Of a DNA stretch of 64,000 nucleotides, positions 1 to 9,967 are shown in pieces; positions within the stretch are counted from its first letter, which is position 1, and each line of letters opens with the position of its first letter. The position numbers were made by a program, and so were the translations under genes. The stretch is from Actinopolymorpha pittospori (GTDB lineage: Bacteria; Actinomycetota; Actinomycetes; Propionibacteriales; Actinopolymorphaceae): positions 5,084,001 through 5,148,000 of the forward strand of contig NZ_JADBEM010000001.1 of the NCBI RefSeq assembly GCF_014873875.1, written 5' to 3'. Below the pieces are notes generated by a model. That model worked only from the letters and a program-made list of their open reading frames with translations, was not told the origin of the DNA and ran no database searches.

Positions 1-1073
1 TGTTTCAGGTGGGTGTCGAGGAATTCGATGGTTCGTTTTAGGGCGTCGATGGCGTTGCTGCGTGACCACTCCGTTGGCACGTGGCCTTCACCTTTGTAGA
101 CGGCGAGGGTGGCTGTGCGGTTGAGACGTTTGAGGGCGTTTAGCAGCTTTCCGGCGTCCTCGACTGGGCAGAAGGAGTCTTCGGCGCCGTGGATGAGGAG
201 CAGTGGGGTGTGGATGCGGTCGGCCTGGTAGTAGGGCGAGTTGGCGAGGTAGCGCTCGAGGGATGCCCACGGGTGGGTGCCCATGCGGGCCTGTCCTGTC
301 TCGAAGTACCAGAAGCGGGACGGCATCGTGGCGAAGTCGTTCCATCCGTAGCCGCCGGCGAGGTCGTACAGGCCGGAGATAGCGACAGCGGCGCGGAAGA
401 TGTTGGTGCCGCTGATGATGGCCGCAGTGCCGTAACCCCCGTAGGAGTGGCCGGCGAGTGCGATTCGACCGAGATCGACGTAGCCGAGTTCGGCGGCGTG
501 GTAGACCTGCGGGACGGTGACGTCGACGAGTTCCTGCAGAGGGTTCTCCGCCTGCCCCTCGGGGCCGATAGGCGTCTCGGCCAGTAGGACGGCGTATCCG
601 CGGGTGAGCAGGGCGGCAAGTGGAAGCGTTGCCGGCGCGCCGCCGGTGAAGTCGGCTGCGGCACCGGAGACCCTGCCGCCTGGATAGAGGAACATCACGG
701 CAGGCAGCCGATCGCCGCGGGAGTTGCCAGCCGGCATGAGTACGGCTGTCGTAGTTGGCTGGAGGGTTCCGTCGTGACGGGGAACGACGGTTTCGAAGCT
801 GTCCACCACGCCGATGCGGATGCCTTCCAGGCGAGGTTCGACGGTGGTGAGGCGACGGCTCTGCTGGCATTCGGTGTCGAACGCGTACAGGTCGGCGGGG
901 TGGTGGAAGTCCTCGAACGCCGCGATCAGGCCGTGGCCGGCTGTCGCGCCTACCGGTTGTAGCTTCGCGTGCTCCTCACGAAGGATGGCGGCCTCACCCG
1001 TGTCCAGGTCGTAGCGGAGAACGACCTGTTCGGCGGTGACCGTGCGCCGGGCGCGGACGGTCAAGGTGCCTGG
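1..1073 (-). pseudogene. S9-type (prolyl oligopeptidase-like) hydrolase, truncated at both ends
   Basis: An open frame on the minus strand runs from the IS1380 edge to the window start without a start codon. It carries the C-terminal alpha/beta hydrolase domain of an S9 serine peptidase: nucleophile elbow GHSYGG (near 450), acid region HGAEDSFCP (near 180) and catalytic His in GEGHVP (near 80). The N-terminal beta-propeller expected in this family is missing because the frame begins exactly at the insertion sequence. The C-terminus lies outside the window. The catalytic domain looks intact, so the loss seems due to the insertion rather than slow decay. Family assignment is firm; substrate unknown. 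Confidence 0.8.
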
Positions 1074-2762
1074 CTTAGCCCGGATTCACCGATGGGGTGT
1101 GGTGGGGTGAGCGTGGCGTGGGGAGCGGATGCCCTTGTGTGTTGGAGGATCGGACTTGTCGAAGGTCGAAACTCTGCACCACGAAGGACATCCGCAAGAT
1201 GCAACTGTCTCACACGTTCGCGGCGACTTCTGCGGTGTTCGATGAGCCGAATCTTGTGTCGTCGGCGGGACTGGTTCCGGTGATGGGGTTGGCGGAGTCG
1301 GTTGGGTTGGCCGATCTGGCTGATGCGCATCTGAGCGTGCCGACCGATAAGGGCGCCAACGCGGGGTCGAAGGTGGCGTCGCTGGTCGCGGGCATGGTGG
1401 CCGGCGCGGACAGCATCGAGGACATGGCGTTGCTGCGGCACGGCGGGATGAGCCGGGCCTTCACCGGCCTCTACGCCCCGTCGACGCTGGGTTCGTTCCT
1501 GCGCTCGTTCACCTTCGGCCACGTCCGTCAACTCGACGCGGTCGCGGCCAGGCTGGTGGCCGGCCTGGCCGCGTCGACGCCGCTGGTGGTCGGGATCGAG
1601 GACTACGCGGTCCTCGACATCGACGACACGATCGTCGAGGTGCACGGCTATGCCAAGCAGGGCGCTGGGTTCGGCTACTCCGGTGTGCGCGGGCTGAACG
1701 TGCTGCTGGCTACCGTCACCACCTCGGCCGCGGCGCCGGTCATCGTGGCGCAGCGACTCCGCAAAGGCTCCTGCGGATCCGTGCGAGGCGCGAAACGCCT
1801 GGTCGCCGACGCGTTGAAGACCGTGAAAGCCTTGCGAGGCGCCGGTGCGCAAGGGCAGGTTCTGATGCGCGCGGACTCGGCGTTCCACGGCCGCCCCACC
1901 ATCGCCGCGGCCGTGGGCGCGGGGGCGCAGGTGTCGGTGACCGTTCGCCTCGACACGACTGTGAAGAAGGCCCTCGCCTCCATCGATGAGTCCGCGTGGC
2001 AGACGATCGAGTACCCCCAGGCCGCCTATGACGAGCCCACCGGCCAGTGGATCTCCCGGGCCGAGGTCGCCGAAATGCCGTTCACCGCGTTCAGCGGGGG
2101 CAAGAAGGCCGACCAGATACCCGGGCGGTTGGTGGTCCGTCGGATCCCCGACCTGAACGCCACCCCCGCACAGGCACCCGGACAGGACACGCTGTTCGAC
2201 GTCTGGCGGTTCCACGCCTTCTTCACCACCGTGCCCACCGAGATGATGAACACCGTGACCGTGGACAAGACCCACCGCCACCACGCGATCATCGAACAGG
2301 TTCACGCCGACCTGAAGAAACGCAGCCCTGGCGCACCTACCCTCAGGAGTGTTCACCGCGAACGCAGCCTGGCTCGTCCTGGCTGTCATGGCGTTCAACC
2401 TCACCCGCGCCGCCGCCACCCTCACCGGCCCCACCCTGGCCAGGGCGACCACCGCCACCATCCGACGCAAGCTGATCGCCGTCCCCGCACGCCTGGCGAA
2501 CTCTGCCCGACGGATCGCCCTGCACCTGCCAACCGCATGGCCATGGGAAACCGCATGGACACACCTGTTCACCTCCGCGCTCGGCTGCGGGCCACCCACT
2601 CCGGCAACGACCTGACCACCCAGCCTCAACGGCGCGACCCAGAAACCCCGAACGTGGACACCCTGGCAACCAGGCCAGGCACCACCCCATGCCCCGACCA
2701 CAACCCCACCGCAAAACCACGCCGAACGATCAACCACAGATCATCGGTGGATTCGGGCTTAG
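1074..2762. mobile_element. IS1380-family insertion sequence (copy 1)
   Basis: Imperfect terminal inverted repeats of about 20 bp bound the element: TTAGCCCGGATTCACCG at the left and the inverse of CTAAGCCCGAATCCACCG at the right. It holds one transposase frame on the plus strand. I see no target duplication. The left flank is a peptidase gene and the right flank the end of a phosphotransferase gene, so the two sides do not rejoin into one gene. That suggests an IS-mediated deletion or recombination after insertion. Confidence 0.85.
1199..2615 (+). pseudogene. IS1380-family transposase, frameshifted
   Basis: A DDE transposase of the IS1380 family (Transposase_DDE_4 type), similar throughout to the intact copy at 14180-15595. 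The frame is clean from MQLSHTF to about 2325. There an extra A in an A-run (AAGAAACGC where the family reads as AAG AAC GC) moves the rest into another frame; homology resumes with GVFTANAAW and ends at 2615. The catalytic core lies before the break, but the C-terminal segment of about 95 residues is detached. Either a disabling mutation or a homopolymer sequencing error would explain this. Confidence 0.8.
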
Positions 2763-3728
2763 TGATACGCGACGTAGGAGAACGGGCCAAGGTTCCATCC
2801 CCGCACTGGATACGAATGCGAGTATGTCGAGCAGTGTCGCGTTCCTTGGCGCTGCCCAGTTGCGGTCCTCTGATGTGGAGGGATCATTCAAGAGTCTGGC
2901 TAACGCCAAGTAGAGGTGGTACCAGAGAGCGTCGCGCTCAAGCGAAAGGTCGCTGTCGTCGTTGTGTCCCGATGTCGCGACGTCGAGGGCCGATCGGTAC
3001 CCAGACAACAGGTCGGGCAATGCCTGGAGTGGTAGACCGACAAGGTCGCGAGCTGGGGATCCCCATTCGGCACAGCCCCAGTCCAACAGTGCCGTTACCC
3101 GTCCTTCTTGATCAACGATCAAGTTCGATGGGATCACGTCGCGATGTAGGAGCACCGGGTCCGCTTGTGAAGGACCCTCGGGCTGCAGGAGGTCGAACTT
3201 CTCGAGAAGCCAATCGTATTGGGCACTGCCGATCTCGCCCGTCTCCGTGAGTCGCTGAAGCAACTTGGATGGCGAGAATGTGAAGGGCGCCGGGATTGCG
3301 CCGATTGATCCGACCCTACTGAGCCGGACCCGATGAAGAGTCACGAGGATCTCACCGAGGGATTCAAGTGCCCGCCGGCGATTTGTAGGATCAGGCGCCT
3401 GCTCAGCCAGGGTCGCGCCATGCAGTCGTTCCAAAACCACGTATGGCACGCTCCCGACTCGAAGGGTTGCGTCGTAGCTGACGAGTTCTGAGGTCGGCAC
3501 GCCCGCGTCCTGGACGAGTGGAATAACCTCAGCCTCCTTCGATAGTTGCTCAGCCGCTTTAGCACTGCGTGGGATGCGCAGTACGAGCTCGGTGCCCAAG
3601 TAGACCGTCAGATTCACCTGCCCCTGAGTCGGAGCCGGCGCCACATTCTTTTCCGATACGCCATAGTAGGCAGCGATAGCGTACACATCGTCAGCGAACG
3701 GGCTCAGATCGATTGCACTTCTTGTCAT
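2730..3728 (-). CDS. Aminoglycoside/macrolide phosphotransferase-family kinase
   Basis: A 332-residue protein of the APH/choline-kinase fold, which transfers a phosphate from a nucleotide to a small molecule. The Brenner motif HRDVIPSN and the metal-binding DWG motif (LLDWG) are both present, in the order and spacing usual for the family. The last ten or so codons are read from the terminal repeat of the adjacent IS1380 element, so the native C-terminus has been replaced. The catalytic core precedes this. The substrate may be an antibiotic or a metabolite; the sequence does not decide. Start chosen at ATG 3728, the first in frame. Confidence 0.75.
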   Translation of the reverse strand: MTRSAIDLSPFADDVYAIAAYYGVSEKNVAPAPTQGQVNLTVYLGTELVLRIPRSAKAAEQLSKEAEVIPLVQDAGVPTSELVSYDATLRVGSVPYVVLERLHGATLAEQAPDPTNRRRALESLGEILVTLHRVRLSRVGSIGAIPAPFTFSPSKLLQRLTETGEIGSAQYDWLLEKFDLLQPEGPSQADPVLLHRDVIPSNLIVDQEGRVTALLDWGCAEWGSPARDLVGLPLQALPDLLSGYRSALDVATSGHNDDSDLSLERDALWYHLYLALARLLNDPSTSEDRNWAAPRNATLLDILAFVSSAGMEPWPVLLRRVSLSPNPPMICG

Positions 3729-3813
3729 GAATCTCCTTACAATTAGCCCTCGGGAGGATCCTCACCCGCCGACAGCCGAATTCGGGGTCAACCCTAACTA
3801 GGCGCAGGATGCG

Positions 3814-4380
3814 CTACTGGTAGGAGCGGGCCTGGAGGTTGAACAGTTCGGCGTAGAGGCCGTCGCGGGCGAGGAGCTCGTCATGGGTGCCGGTTTCGGT
3901 GATGTGGCCGTGATTGAGGACGATGATGTGGTCGGCCGTGCGTACGGTGGAGAAGCGGTGGGAGACCAGGATGGTGATGGCTCCTGTGTCCTGCTGTAGC
4001 CGCGCCGCTGCGGACGTCCAGCGTTCGAAGAGGCGGTGCTCGGTGTCGGCGTCGAGGGCGGCGGTTGGCTCATCGAGAAGGAGCAGGAGCGGCTGGCGGC
4101 GCATCATGGCGCGGCTGAGGGCGATCTTCTGCCATTGGCCGCCGGACAGGTCGGTACCTCCTGGCCAGTTGGTTCCGAGTTGGGTGTCGAGTCCGGCGGG
4201 GAGGGTGTCGGGGAGGTCGGTGGCGCCGGCGCGGTCGAGGGCCAAGGCGACCGCCGGCGGGTCGTCCATGGAGTTCAGGTCGCCGATGCCGACGGCTTCG
4301 CGGGCGAGGAACTCGAACCGTGCGTGGTCCTGGAAGCCAGCGGAGACGTTCAGGCGCCAGCGGTCGGGGTCGAGCGCGGC
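3814..4380 (-). pseudogene. ABC exporter (permease-ATPase type), C-terminal ATPase half only
   Basis: The open frame contains the ABC signature LSGGQ, Walker B with LLLLLDEPTAALD, the H-loop SHRF, and the family ending THDELLARDGLYAELF. Upstream the frame continues without a start to the IS630 edge at 4380. The transmembrane domain and Walker A are missing. The protein therefore lost its membrane half. The missing N-terminal part is not found on the far side of IS630, so sequence was lost as well as split. Confidence 0.85.
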
Positions 4381-5555
4381 TAGTGTTGCGTGATTCTGGT
4401 TGCGTTACTTTTCGTGTTGTGGCTCGTTGACTCGGTGTGGAGCTTTCGGTGGAGCAGGACGCTGAGTTGCGGGCGTTGGTGAACAGTCGGGATGTGTCGG
4501 CTGTGCTGGCGACTCGGGCGCGGATCGTGTTGTGGCATGGGGAAGGGCGGCGTCGTAAGGACATCGCGGAGTTGGCGGGGGTGTCGTTGCCGACGGTGGA
4601 TCGGTGGGTCCGCCGCCACGCCGAGCATGGCCTGGCCGGGTTGGACGATCGTGATCGGGCTGCGCCGCGGGTGCAGGTTCCACCGCGGGTGCGGGCTCGG
4701 GTGGTGGCGTTGACCAGGACTTCTCCGCCGGTGGAGACGGGGCTGTCGCACTGGTCGACCCGTGGGTTGGCTGGGTATCTGAAGCGGGTCGAGGGGATCT
4801 GTGTGTCGTGGAGCTATGTGGCTCGGGTGTGGCGGGAGGAGGGGCTTGCGCCGCACCGGCATGCCACGTTCAAGTTGTCCAAGGATCCCGCGTTCGCGGA
4901 GAAGGTCTCCGATGTGGTCGGGTTGTATCTGGACCCGCCCGGTGGTGCGGTGGTGCTCTCCATCGATGAGAAGACTCAGATCCAGGCGTTGGACCGCACC
5001 CAGCCGTTGCTGCCGTTGGACTTCGGCGTGACCGAGAAACGCACCCACGACTATGTGCGGCACGGTGTCACGAACCTGTTCGCTGCCCTGGATGTGGGCA
5101 CCGGCCGGGTCATTGGGGAGTGCAGGCCGACCCGGGACGGGGCGAACTTCCTGGCCTTCTTGAAGAAGGCCGTCAAACCTCATACGGGCAAAGAGGTCCA
5201 TGTCGTGTTGGACAACCTGTCCACCCACACCACGCCGGAGGTGGAGGCCTGGCTGGAGGAGAATCCGCACGTCAGGTTCCACTTCACCCCGGTCGGATCG
5301 AGCTGGATCAACCAGATCGAGACGTGGTTCGGGATCCTGACCCGCCAGTCGATCCGCCGCGGCACCTTCACCTCGGTGAACGTGCTGATCAAACAGATCA
5401 AGGACTACATCGACACCTGGAACGTCGACGCGAAGCCGTTCGCCTGGACCGCTACCAGCGAAGAGATCCTCGCCAAGGTCCGCCTCGTCCAGACCAACAT
5501 CAAGAAACTCGTCGACAACAACGCGAAATAACGCGACCAGAATCACGCAACACTA
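4381..5555. mobile_element. IS630-family insertion sequence (copy 1)
   Basis: A 1,175-bp element framed by TA at each end, as expected for IS630 elements that duplicate a TA target. The near-perfect inverted repeats begin GTGTTGCGTGATTCTGG and extend about 25 bp. An almost identical element of the same length lies at 49355-50529 in the opposite orientation. Neither end shows damage, so the element is probably still mobile. Confidence 0.9.
4437..5531 (+). CDS. IS630-family transposase
   Basis: A 364-residue transposase starting at a GTG just inside the left repeat. An N-terminal helix-turn-helix region (RRRKDIAELAGVSLPTVDRWVRR) precedes a DDE domain with SIDEKTQIQ, then VHVVLDNLSTH, then SSWINQIETWFG, giving the acidic residues in the usual order. 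The product cuts and pastes the element at TA sites. It differs from the second copy at about five positions, all conservative or mild (for example D/E, K/R, R/Q), so both copies appear functional. Confidence 0.9.
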   Translation: MELSVEQDAELRALVNSRDVSAVLATRARIVLWHGEGRRRKDIAELAGVSLPTVDRWVRRHAEHGLAGLDDRDRAAPRVQVPPRVRARVVALTRTSPPVETGLSHWSTRGLAGYLKRVEGICVSWSYVARVWREEGLAPHRHATFKLSKDPAFAEKVSDVVGLYLDPPGGAVVLSIDEKTQIQALDRTQPLLPLDFGVTEKRTHDYVRHGVTNLFAALDVGTGRVIGECRPTRDGANFLAFLKKAVKPHTGKEVHVVLDNLSTHTTPEVEAWLEENPHVRFHFTPVGSSWINQIETWFGILTRQSIRRGTFTSVNVLIKQIKDYIDTWNVDAKPFAWTATSEEILAKVRLVQTNIKKLVDNNAK

Positions 5556-5584
5556 GGTAGGCCCCACGCTGCGACCATTTGAGC

Positions 5585-6146
5585 ATGAGGATGATCAAGG
5601 TGGGCGACCGCCGATACTTGGGCTGGGGTCTGACCAGCGCTGTCCTCATCCTTGCGACGCTCGCTGCCCTGGCTACAGGCCTCACTTCCTCCGCTGGGCT
5701 TGAGTCGCTCTACGGTTGGCGGAACGGGACGTCGACGGCGGGAGGAGTGACACTCGACGACATCCACATCTTTCCGGGCTTCTACCTGCTTTCGATCCAG
5801 GACGCGATCGCGAACTACCGCGCTTTCGCGACCGACTCCCGCTGGACGCCAGGGTGGCTTCCGCTCTTCGCCAACGGCGGCGGGGACTTCTACGTTCTCG
5901 ACCTGACTTCGTCGTCTGGGAGCCCGGTACGCCACTTCCGGATCGAGGAGCCTGAGCATCCGATTGAGTTCGGCTCACTGCGGGCGTTGCTGACGACGCT
6001 TGCTGAGCCTCGAGCGAGGAGTTTTCTTCGTCGACCCCAACGGCTACCTGGAGATGGATGACGTCGTCTTCGGAGAGCTTGCCGCCGAACTGAATCCCGA
6101 CGTCGGCTGGTGGCGCGACATAGGGGCTCTGCCGTCAGCGGTCTGA
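5585..6146 (+). pseudogene. SUKH (SMI1/KNR4) domain protein, frameshifted
   Basis: The translated text LYGWRNG, FPGFYLLSIQDAI and WLPLFANGGGDFYVLDL is typical of the SMI1/KNR4 (SUKH) superfamily, which includes many immunity proteins of polymorphic toxin systems. At about 6010 the homology jumps by one base to a frame reading GVFFVDPNGYLEMDDVVF and ending at 6146. The start lies about 30 bp beyond the IS630 end, and the first 35 residues do not look like a normal SUKH N-terminus, so the 5' part may also be lost. No toxin gene is adjacent. Confidence 0.65.
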
Positions 6147-6326
6147 GATGGGACCCAGGTCCGACGGCCGCTCGCGGGCTTGGGCGCGGACCTGGAGGTT
6201 CCGCCGAACCACGTCGGCGATGTCGGACGTTGTGTTGGGGTACTCGCGCCAGGCCGCGCGAGGCGAGTACGGTCATGGGCGTTCGAAGGGCCCGACTCCG
6301 GCGCTGACGGTGACCGTACCGTCGGT

Positions 6327-7061
6327 CTATTCATGGATCTGCGCGACCATGGCGAGAATCTCGTCAGCGATCAGATCTGGTGCTTGTGTGGGGACCATGT
6401 GGCCGCTGGCCTCCGCGACAACGAGCCGGCCGAGAGCGGACTGCTTCGCGAGATCCATTTGGAATGTCTGCCAGGACTGTTCGAACCGGTCGACGTCTGC
6501 CGCAGTGACGCCGGGTTCTTCTTGGATCAGGTCGATTACGCCGTGTGTGATAACCGTGAGGGGACAGGACATCGGCCGGGTCGCTGCCTTGACGAACTCG
6601 CAAGCTTCGAGGATCCGGTCGAAGATGCCTGGGGGATTGAGCTCGCGGACGTGCCTGAGGCGATCGGGTGTCCAGTCGTCGTACAGCCGCTCTGGTTGAG
6701 CGTCGACCAGCACGAGTCCAGCTACTTCCTCCGGATGCCGGGCAGCGAAGGTCCGGACGACGTGGCCACCGATCGAATGGCCCACCAGGACGTACGGCCC
6801 AGGTGCGCTCAACGCATCCAGCCAGGATTCCAGGTCGGAAAGCCAGCCCTGCACTGACCAGGGGCCAGACTCATCACTTGCACCTTCTCCCGCCCGGTCG
6901 TAGCTGTAGGAGGCCGTCACCTGGCCGACTCGGGCCTGTATCAAGGCCCAATCCTTGGCCGAGCATCCCAGGCCCGCCTCGAAGAGGACTGTGGGTGCGC
7001 CTTGCCCGTGCGACACCACGTGCAGGCGTCGGCCACCAACATCGACTGAATGCTCACTCAT
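6327..7061 (-). CDS. Alpha/beta hydrolase
   Basis: A 244-residue hydrolase starting at ATG 7061 (MSEHSVDVGG). It has the oxyanion region around EAGLGCSAKDW, the nucleophile elbow GHSIGG, and a C-terminal catalytic His in ASGHMVP. An acidic residue of the triad probably lies in the VITHGVID segment or just after it, but I cannot pick it with certainty. Substrate unknown. The ISL3 element ends only 36 bp upstream of the start, so the native promoter has probably been replaced by IS sequence. Confidence 0.8.
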   Translation of the reverse strand: MSEHSVDVGGRRLHVVSHGQGAPTVLFEAGLGCSAKDWALIQARVGQVTASYSYDRAGEGASDESGPWSVQGWLSDLESWLDALSAPGPYVLVGHSIGGHVVRTFAARHPEEVAGLVLVDAQPERLYDDWTPDRLRHVRELNPPGIFDRILEACEFVKAATRPMSCPLTVITHGVIDLIQEEPGVTAADVDRFEQSWQTFQMDLAKQSALGRLVVAEASGHMVPTQAPDLIADEILAMVAQIHE

Positions 7062-7097
7062 TAGATCGTCCCCATGGTGATGGCGCTCGCCGTAGTT

Positions 7098-9075
7098 GGC
7101 TCTGGCCCAAATTCCGTGATTGGTCACGGACGGTGATGGTTTTGGGAGGTGCTCGTCTTTGGTGAGGCTTCCGCTCGCTGTGATCAGCCGTATATAGCGA
7201 CTTTTGTGTCCGGGGTGTGCGTGAACGGTTGCGGCGTATTGCTGAATTCTTGTAATAACCAAGTCTTGACTTTGTCGTGAGCGTGTTGGCAGGACAAGGA
7301 AGGCCCTTCTTGTGGAGGTTCGGTTTCGACCAAGAAATCGGACTCCGCAAGAAGGGCAGTTCGAGTGTATCTTTCGTTGTCCCGACTGCTGCCGCATTTG
7401 GCCGGCCTCGTCGATGTTGGTGTCGAACGGGTCGAGTCCAGGTTGGTGATCTATGGACGATCGGCTAGCGGGCATGCCGAGTGCCCGCGGTGCGGGACGG
7501 CGGCGGTGCGGGTGCACAGCTCCTACTCGCGTCGGCTGGCCGACACCGCGGTAGCGGGGTGGCCGGTGGTGATCAAGCTGCAGGTGCGGCGCTTCTTCTG
7601 TGGCGTGGATGCGTGCCCGGTAAAAACGTTCGCCGAGCAGATTCCCGGACTGACTACCCGATACGCGCGGCGTACCCCGTTACTTCGCAAGCTTTTGGAG
7701 GCGGTCGCGATCGCCCTGGCTGGTCGAGCCGGCGCCCGGCTGGCCACCCGCCTTGGTGTTGTGGTCGGCCGGTCCACGCTGCTGCGCTTGATCCGAGCCA
7801 TACCCGACCCACAGATCGGCGACGTCGCCGTGCTCGGCGTCGACGACTTCGCGCTGCGTCGCGGACACGTGTATGGCACGGTCCTGGTGGACATGGACAG
7901 CCACAGACCAGTCGATCTGCTGCCCGACCGCGAAGCAGACGCCTTCGCTGACTGGCTGCGAGCCCATCCCGGCGCCAAGGTGATCTGCCGGGACCGGGCC
8001 GGTGCCTACGCTGAAGGCGGCCGCACCGGTGCGCCCGAGGCGATCCAGGTGGCCGACCGCTGGCACTTGTGGCACAACCTCGCCAAGCACGTCGACAAGA
8101 CCGTCGCCGCCCATCGCGGTTGTCTTACCCCACTCCCCGCCGTCGACTCCGACTCACAGGCCGAGGAGGATGTTCGGCAACCTGCGCCTGTGCTGGTGAT
8201 GGCGGTCGAACAGCCACTCGACCACACTCCGGACCGAGCATTCGACGCAACGCTTGACGTGTGTGGGCGTGAGCGGCGCCTTGTGACCCGCACACGGGAA
8301 CGCTACGCCGCTGTCTGCGACCTGCTGGCCAAAGGCGAGTCCCTGGCAGGGATCGGCCGCACCCTGGGCCTGGACCGCAAAACCGTGCAACGGTTCGCTC
8401 GTGCTACCAGCCTCGACGAGCTTCTGGTGAAGGCGACCGCCCGTGCCAGCAAGCTCGATCCGTTCAAGCCCTACCTGCACCAGCGGTGGAACCAAGGCTG
8501 CACCGACATCCCCACCCTGCACGCGGAATTGCAAGCCCAAGGCTGGTCGGGCAGCGTGCAGGCCGTCCGCCGCTACTTCCGGCCGTTCCGCCACCTCGCC
8601 GTCGCGCCGCCAACAACACCCGCAATACCGAAACCCCGCGAGATCACCCGCTGGATCCTCACCCACCCCGACCATCTCGACACCGACGCCCACACCAAAC
8701 TCGACGAAGCACGCTCGCACTGCCCCGAGCTGAAGATGACCGCGACGCACGTGTCGACTTTCGCCGAGATGATGGCCCATCTCAACGGTGACAAAGACCG
8801 GCTGGAGGCCTGGATGAGCAGCGTCGACGCCGACGATCTCCCGCACCTACACTCCTTCACCACCGGCCTTCGACGCGACGTTCAAGCCGTCATCAACGGG
8901 CTCACCACACGCTTCAACTCCGGACCAGTTGAAGGCATCGTCAACAAGATCAAATACCTCAAACGGCAAATGTTCGGCCGCGCGAACTTCGACCTACTCA
9001 GAAAACGAGTACTCCTCGCATGACACTCCAGCACAATAACCGACCGTAGCCAATCACGGAATTTGGGCCAGAGCC
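7098..9075. mobile_element. ISL3-family insertion sequence
   Basis: A 1,978-bp element with inverted repeats starting GGCTCTGGCCCAAATTCCG at the left and the exact inverse at the right; the match extends about 26 bp before it weakens. It carries one plus-strand transposase. I do not see the 8-bp target duplication typical of ISL3: the left flank is CCGTAGTT and the right is CCGGATTT. The right side abuts an IS21 element that has itself lost its outer left end, so the junction may be a deletion. Confidence 0.9.
7365..9023 (+). CDS. ISL3-family transposase
   Basis: A 552-residue transposase starting at GTG. It has an N-terminal zinc-binding segment (CPRCGT followed by a CGVDAC pair), a helix-turn-helix region, and the ISL3 DDE core with LGVDDFALRRGHVYGT, CRDRAGAYAEG and the family motif ADRWHLWHNL. 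The C-terminal half ends with the acidic part of the core in GPVEGIVNKIKYLKRQMFG. It moves the surrounding element by cut-and-paste. Complete and undamaged. Confidence 0.92.
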   Translation: MYLSLSRLLPHLAGLVDVGVERVESRLVIYGRSASGHAECPRCGTAAVRVHSSYSRRLADTAVAGWPVVIKLQVRRFFCGVDACPVKTFAEQIPGLTTRYARRTPLLRKLLEAVAIALAGRAGARLATRLGVVVGRSTLLRLIRAIPDPQIGDVAVLGVDDFALRRGHVYGTVLVDMDSHRPVDLLPDREADAFADWLRAHPGAKVICRDRAGAYAEGGRTGAPEAIQVADRWHLWHNLAKHVDKTVAAHRGCLTPLPAVDSDSQAEEDVRQPAPVLVMAVEQPLDHTPDRAFDATLDVCGRERRLVTRTRERYAAVCDLLAKGESLAGIGRTLGLDRKTVQRFARATSLDELLVKATARASKLDPFKPYLHQRWNQGCTDIPTLHAELQAQGWSGSVQAVRRYFRPFRHLAVAPPTTPAIPKPREITRWILTHPDHLDTDAHTKLDEARSHCPELKMTATHVSTFAEMMAHLNGDKDRLEAWMSSVDADDLPHLHSFTTGLRRDVQAVINGLTTRFNSGPVEGIVNKIKYLKRQMFGRANFDLLRKRVLLA

Positions 9076-9124
9076 CCGGATTTCCCCAGGTTTGCTTATC
9101 GAAGTTCCTCACCTGGTGGTGCGG

Positions 9125-9967
9125 TCACTGTAGTGGTCTGCGGGTGCCGGTGGTGGCTTGTCGGAGTGTGTCGGCGCGGGCGTGGTGGTTGCGGAGTCGG
9201 TAGGAGTCGCCGTCGAGGTTGAGGACGACGCTGCGGTGGAGGAGTCGGTCGAGCATGGCGGCGGCGACGGTGGTGTCGCCGAGGACCTCACCCCAGGAGG
9301 CGACACCGCGATTCGTGGTGAGGACGATCGAGGTTTTGAGGTAGCGCTGCGACACGACTTGGAACAGGGCGGACGCGGCTTCACCGGGCAGGGGCAGGTA
9401 GCCCAGTTCGTCGATGACGAGCAGGGTGGGGCCGGCGAAGAAGCGCATGGTGGTGGCCCAGCGGCCTTCGATGGCCGCGCGGTGGCAGCGGGCGGCGAGG
9501 TCGGCGGCGGTGGTGAAGTAGGTGCGGTAGCCGGCTTCGGCGGCGGCGCGGCCAAGTCCCACGGCCAGATGGGTCTTGCCCACTCCGGGTGGACCGATGA
9601 GCAGGACGTTGGTGGCGGACTCGAGGTAGCGGCAGGTGGCCAGTTCCTCGATCAGTTTTTTGTCCACGGCGGGTGCGGCGTCGTAGTCGAAGTCGGCCAG
9701 GGTCGCGGGGGTGGGCAGGGACGCGAACCGGAGCCGGCCGGCCAGGCGGCGGGCTTGGTTGGCGTCGACCTCGATCGCCAGGAGCCGTTCCAGGGTTGCG
9801 GTCATCGACAGTTGCTCGGTCTCGGCGGCGGCCAGCACGGCGGGCAGGTGCTCGGCGGCGTCGTGCAGCTTCAACGTGGCCAGGTGGGCACGCAGCTGCT
9901 GGTAGAGGCTGGCCTGGGCCGGTGTTCTCGGCCCCGCAGGCGTCATGGTCGTGGTCGTGGTGGTCAT
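9125..9967 (-). CDS. istB: IS21 helper ATPase IstB
   Basis: A 280-residue AAA+ ATPase of the IstB/DnaC type. Walker A is GPPGVGKTHLA, Walker B is LLVIDELGYLPL, and a sensor region lies near LTTNRGVASWGEV. It assembles on target DNA and directs the IstA transposase. Its ATG overlaps the istA stop as ATGA at 9964-9967, so translation of the two is coupled. Complete. Confidence 0.92.
   Translation of the reverse strand: MTTTTTTMTPAGPRTPAQASLYQQLRAHLATLKLHDAAEHLPAVLAAAETEQLSMTATLERLLAIEVDANQARRLAGRLRFASLPTPATLADFDYDAAPAVDKKLIEELATCRYLESATNVLLIGPPGVGKTHLAVGLGRAAAEAGYRTYFTTAADLAARCHRAAIEGRWATTMRFFAGPTLLVIDELGYLPLPGEAASALFQVVSQRYLKTSIVLTTNRGVASWGEVLGDTTVAAAMLDRLLHRSVVLNLDGDSYRLRNHHARADTLRQATTGTRRPLQ

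Noticed and set aside
1061..2737. 558-codon open frame antisense to the IS1380 transposase
   Set aside because: The plus-strand transposase explains the region; the antisense text is low-complexity and family-less.
7090..9083. 8-bp target duplication of the ISL3 element
   Set aside because: The flanks CCGTAGTT and CCGGATTT do not match.
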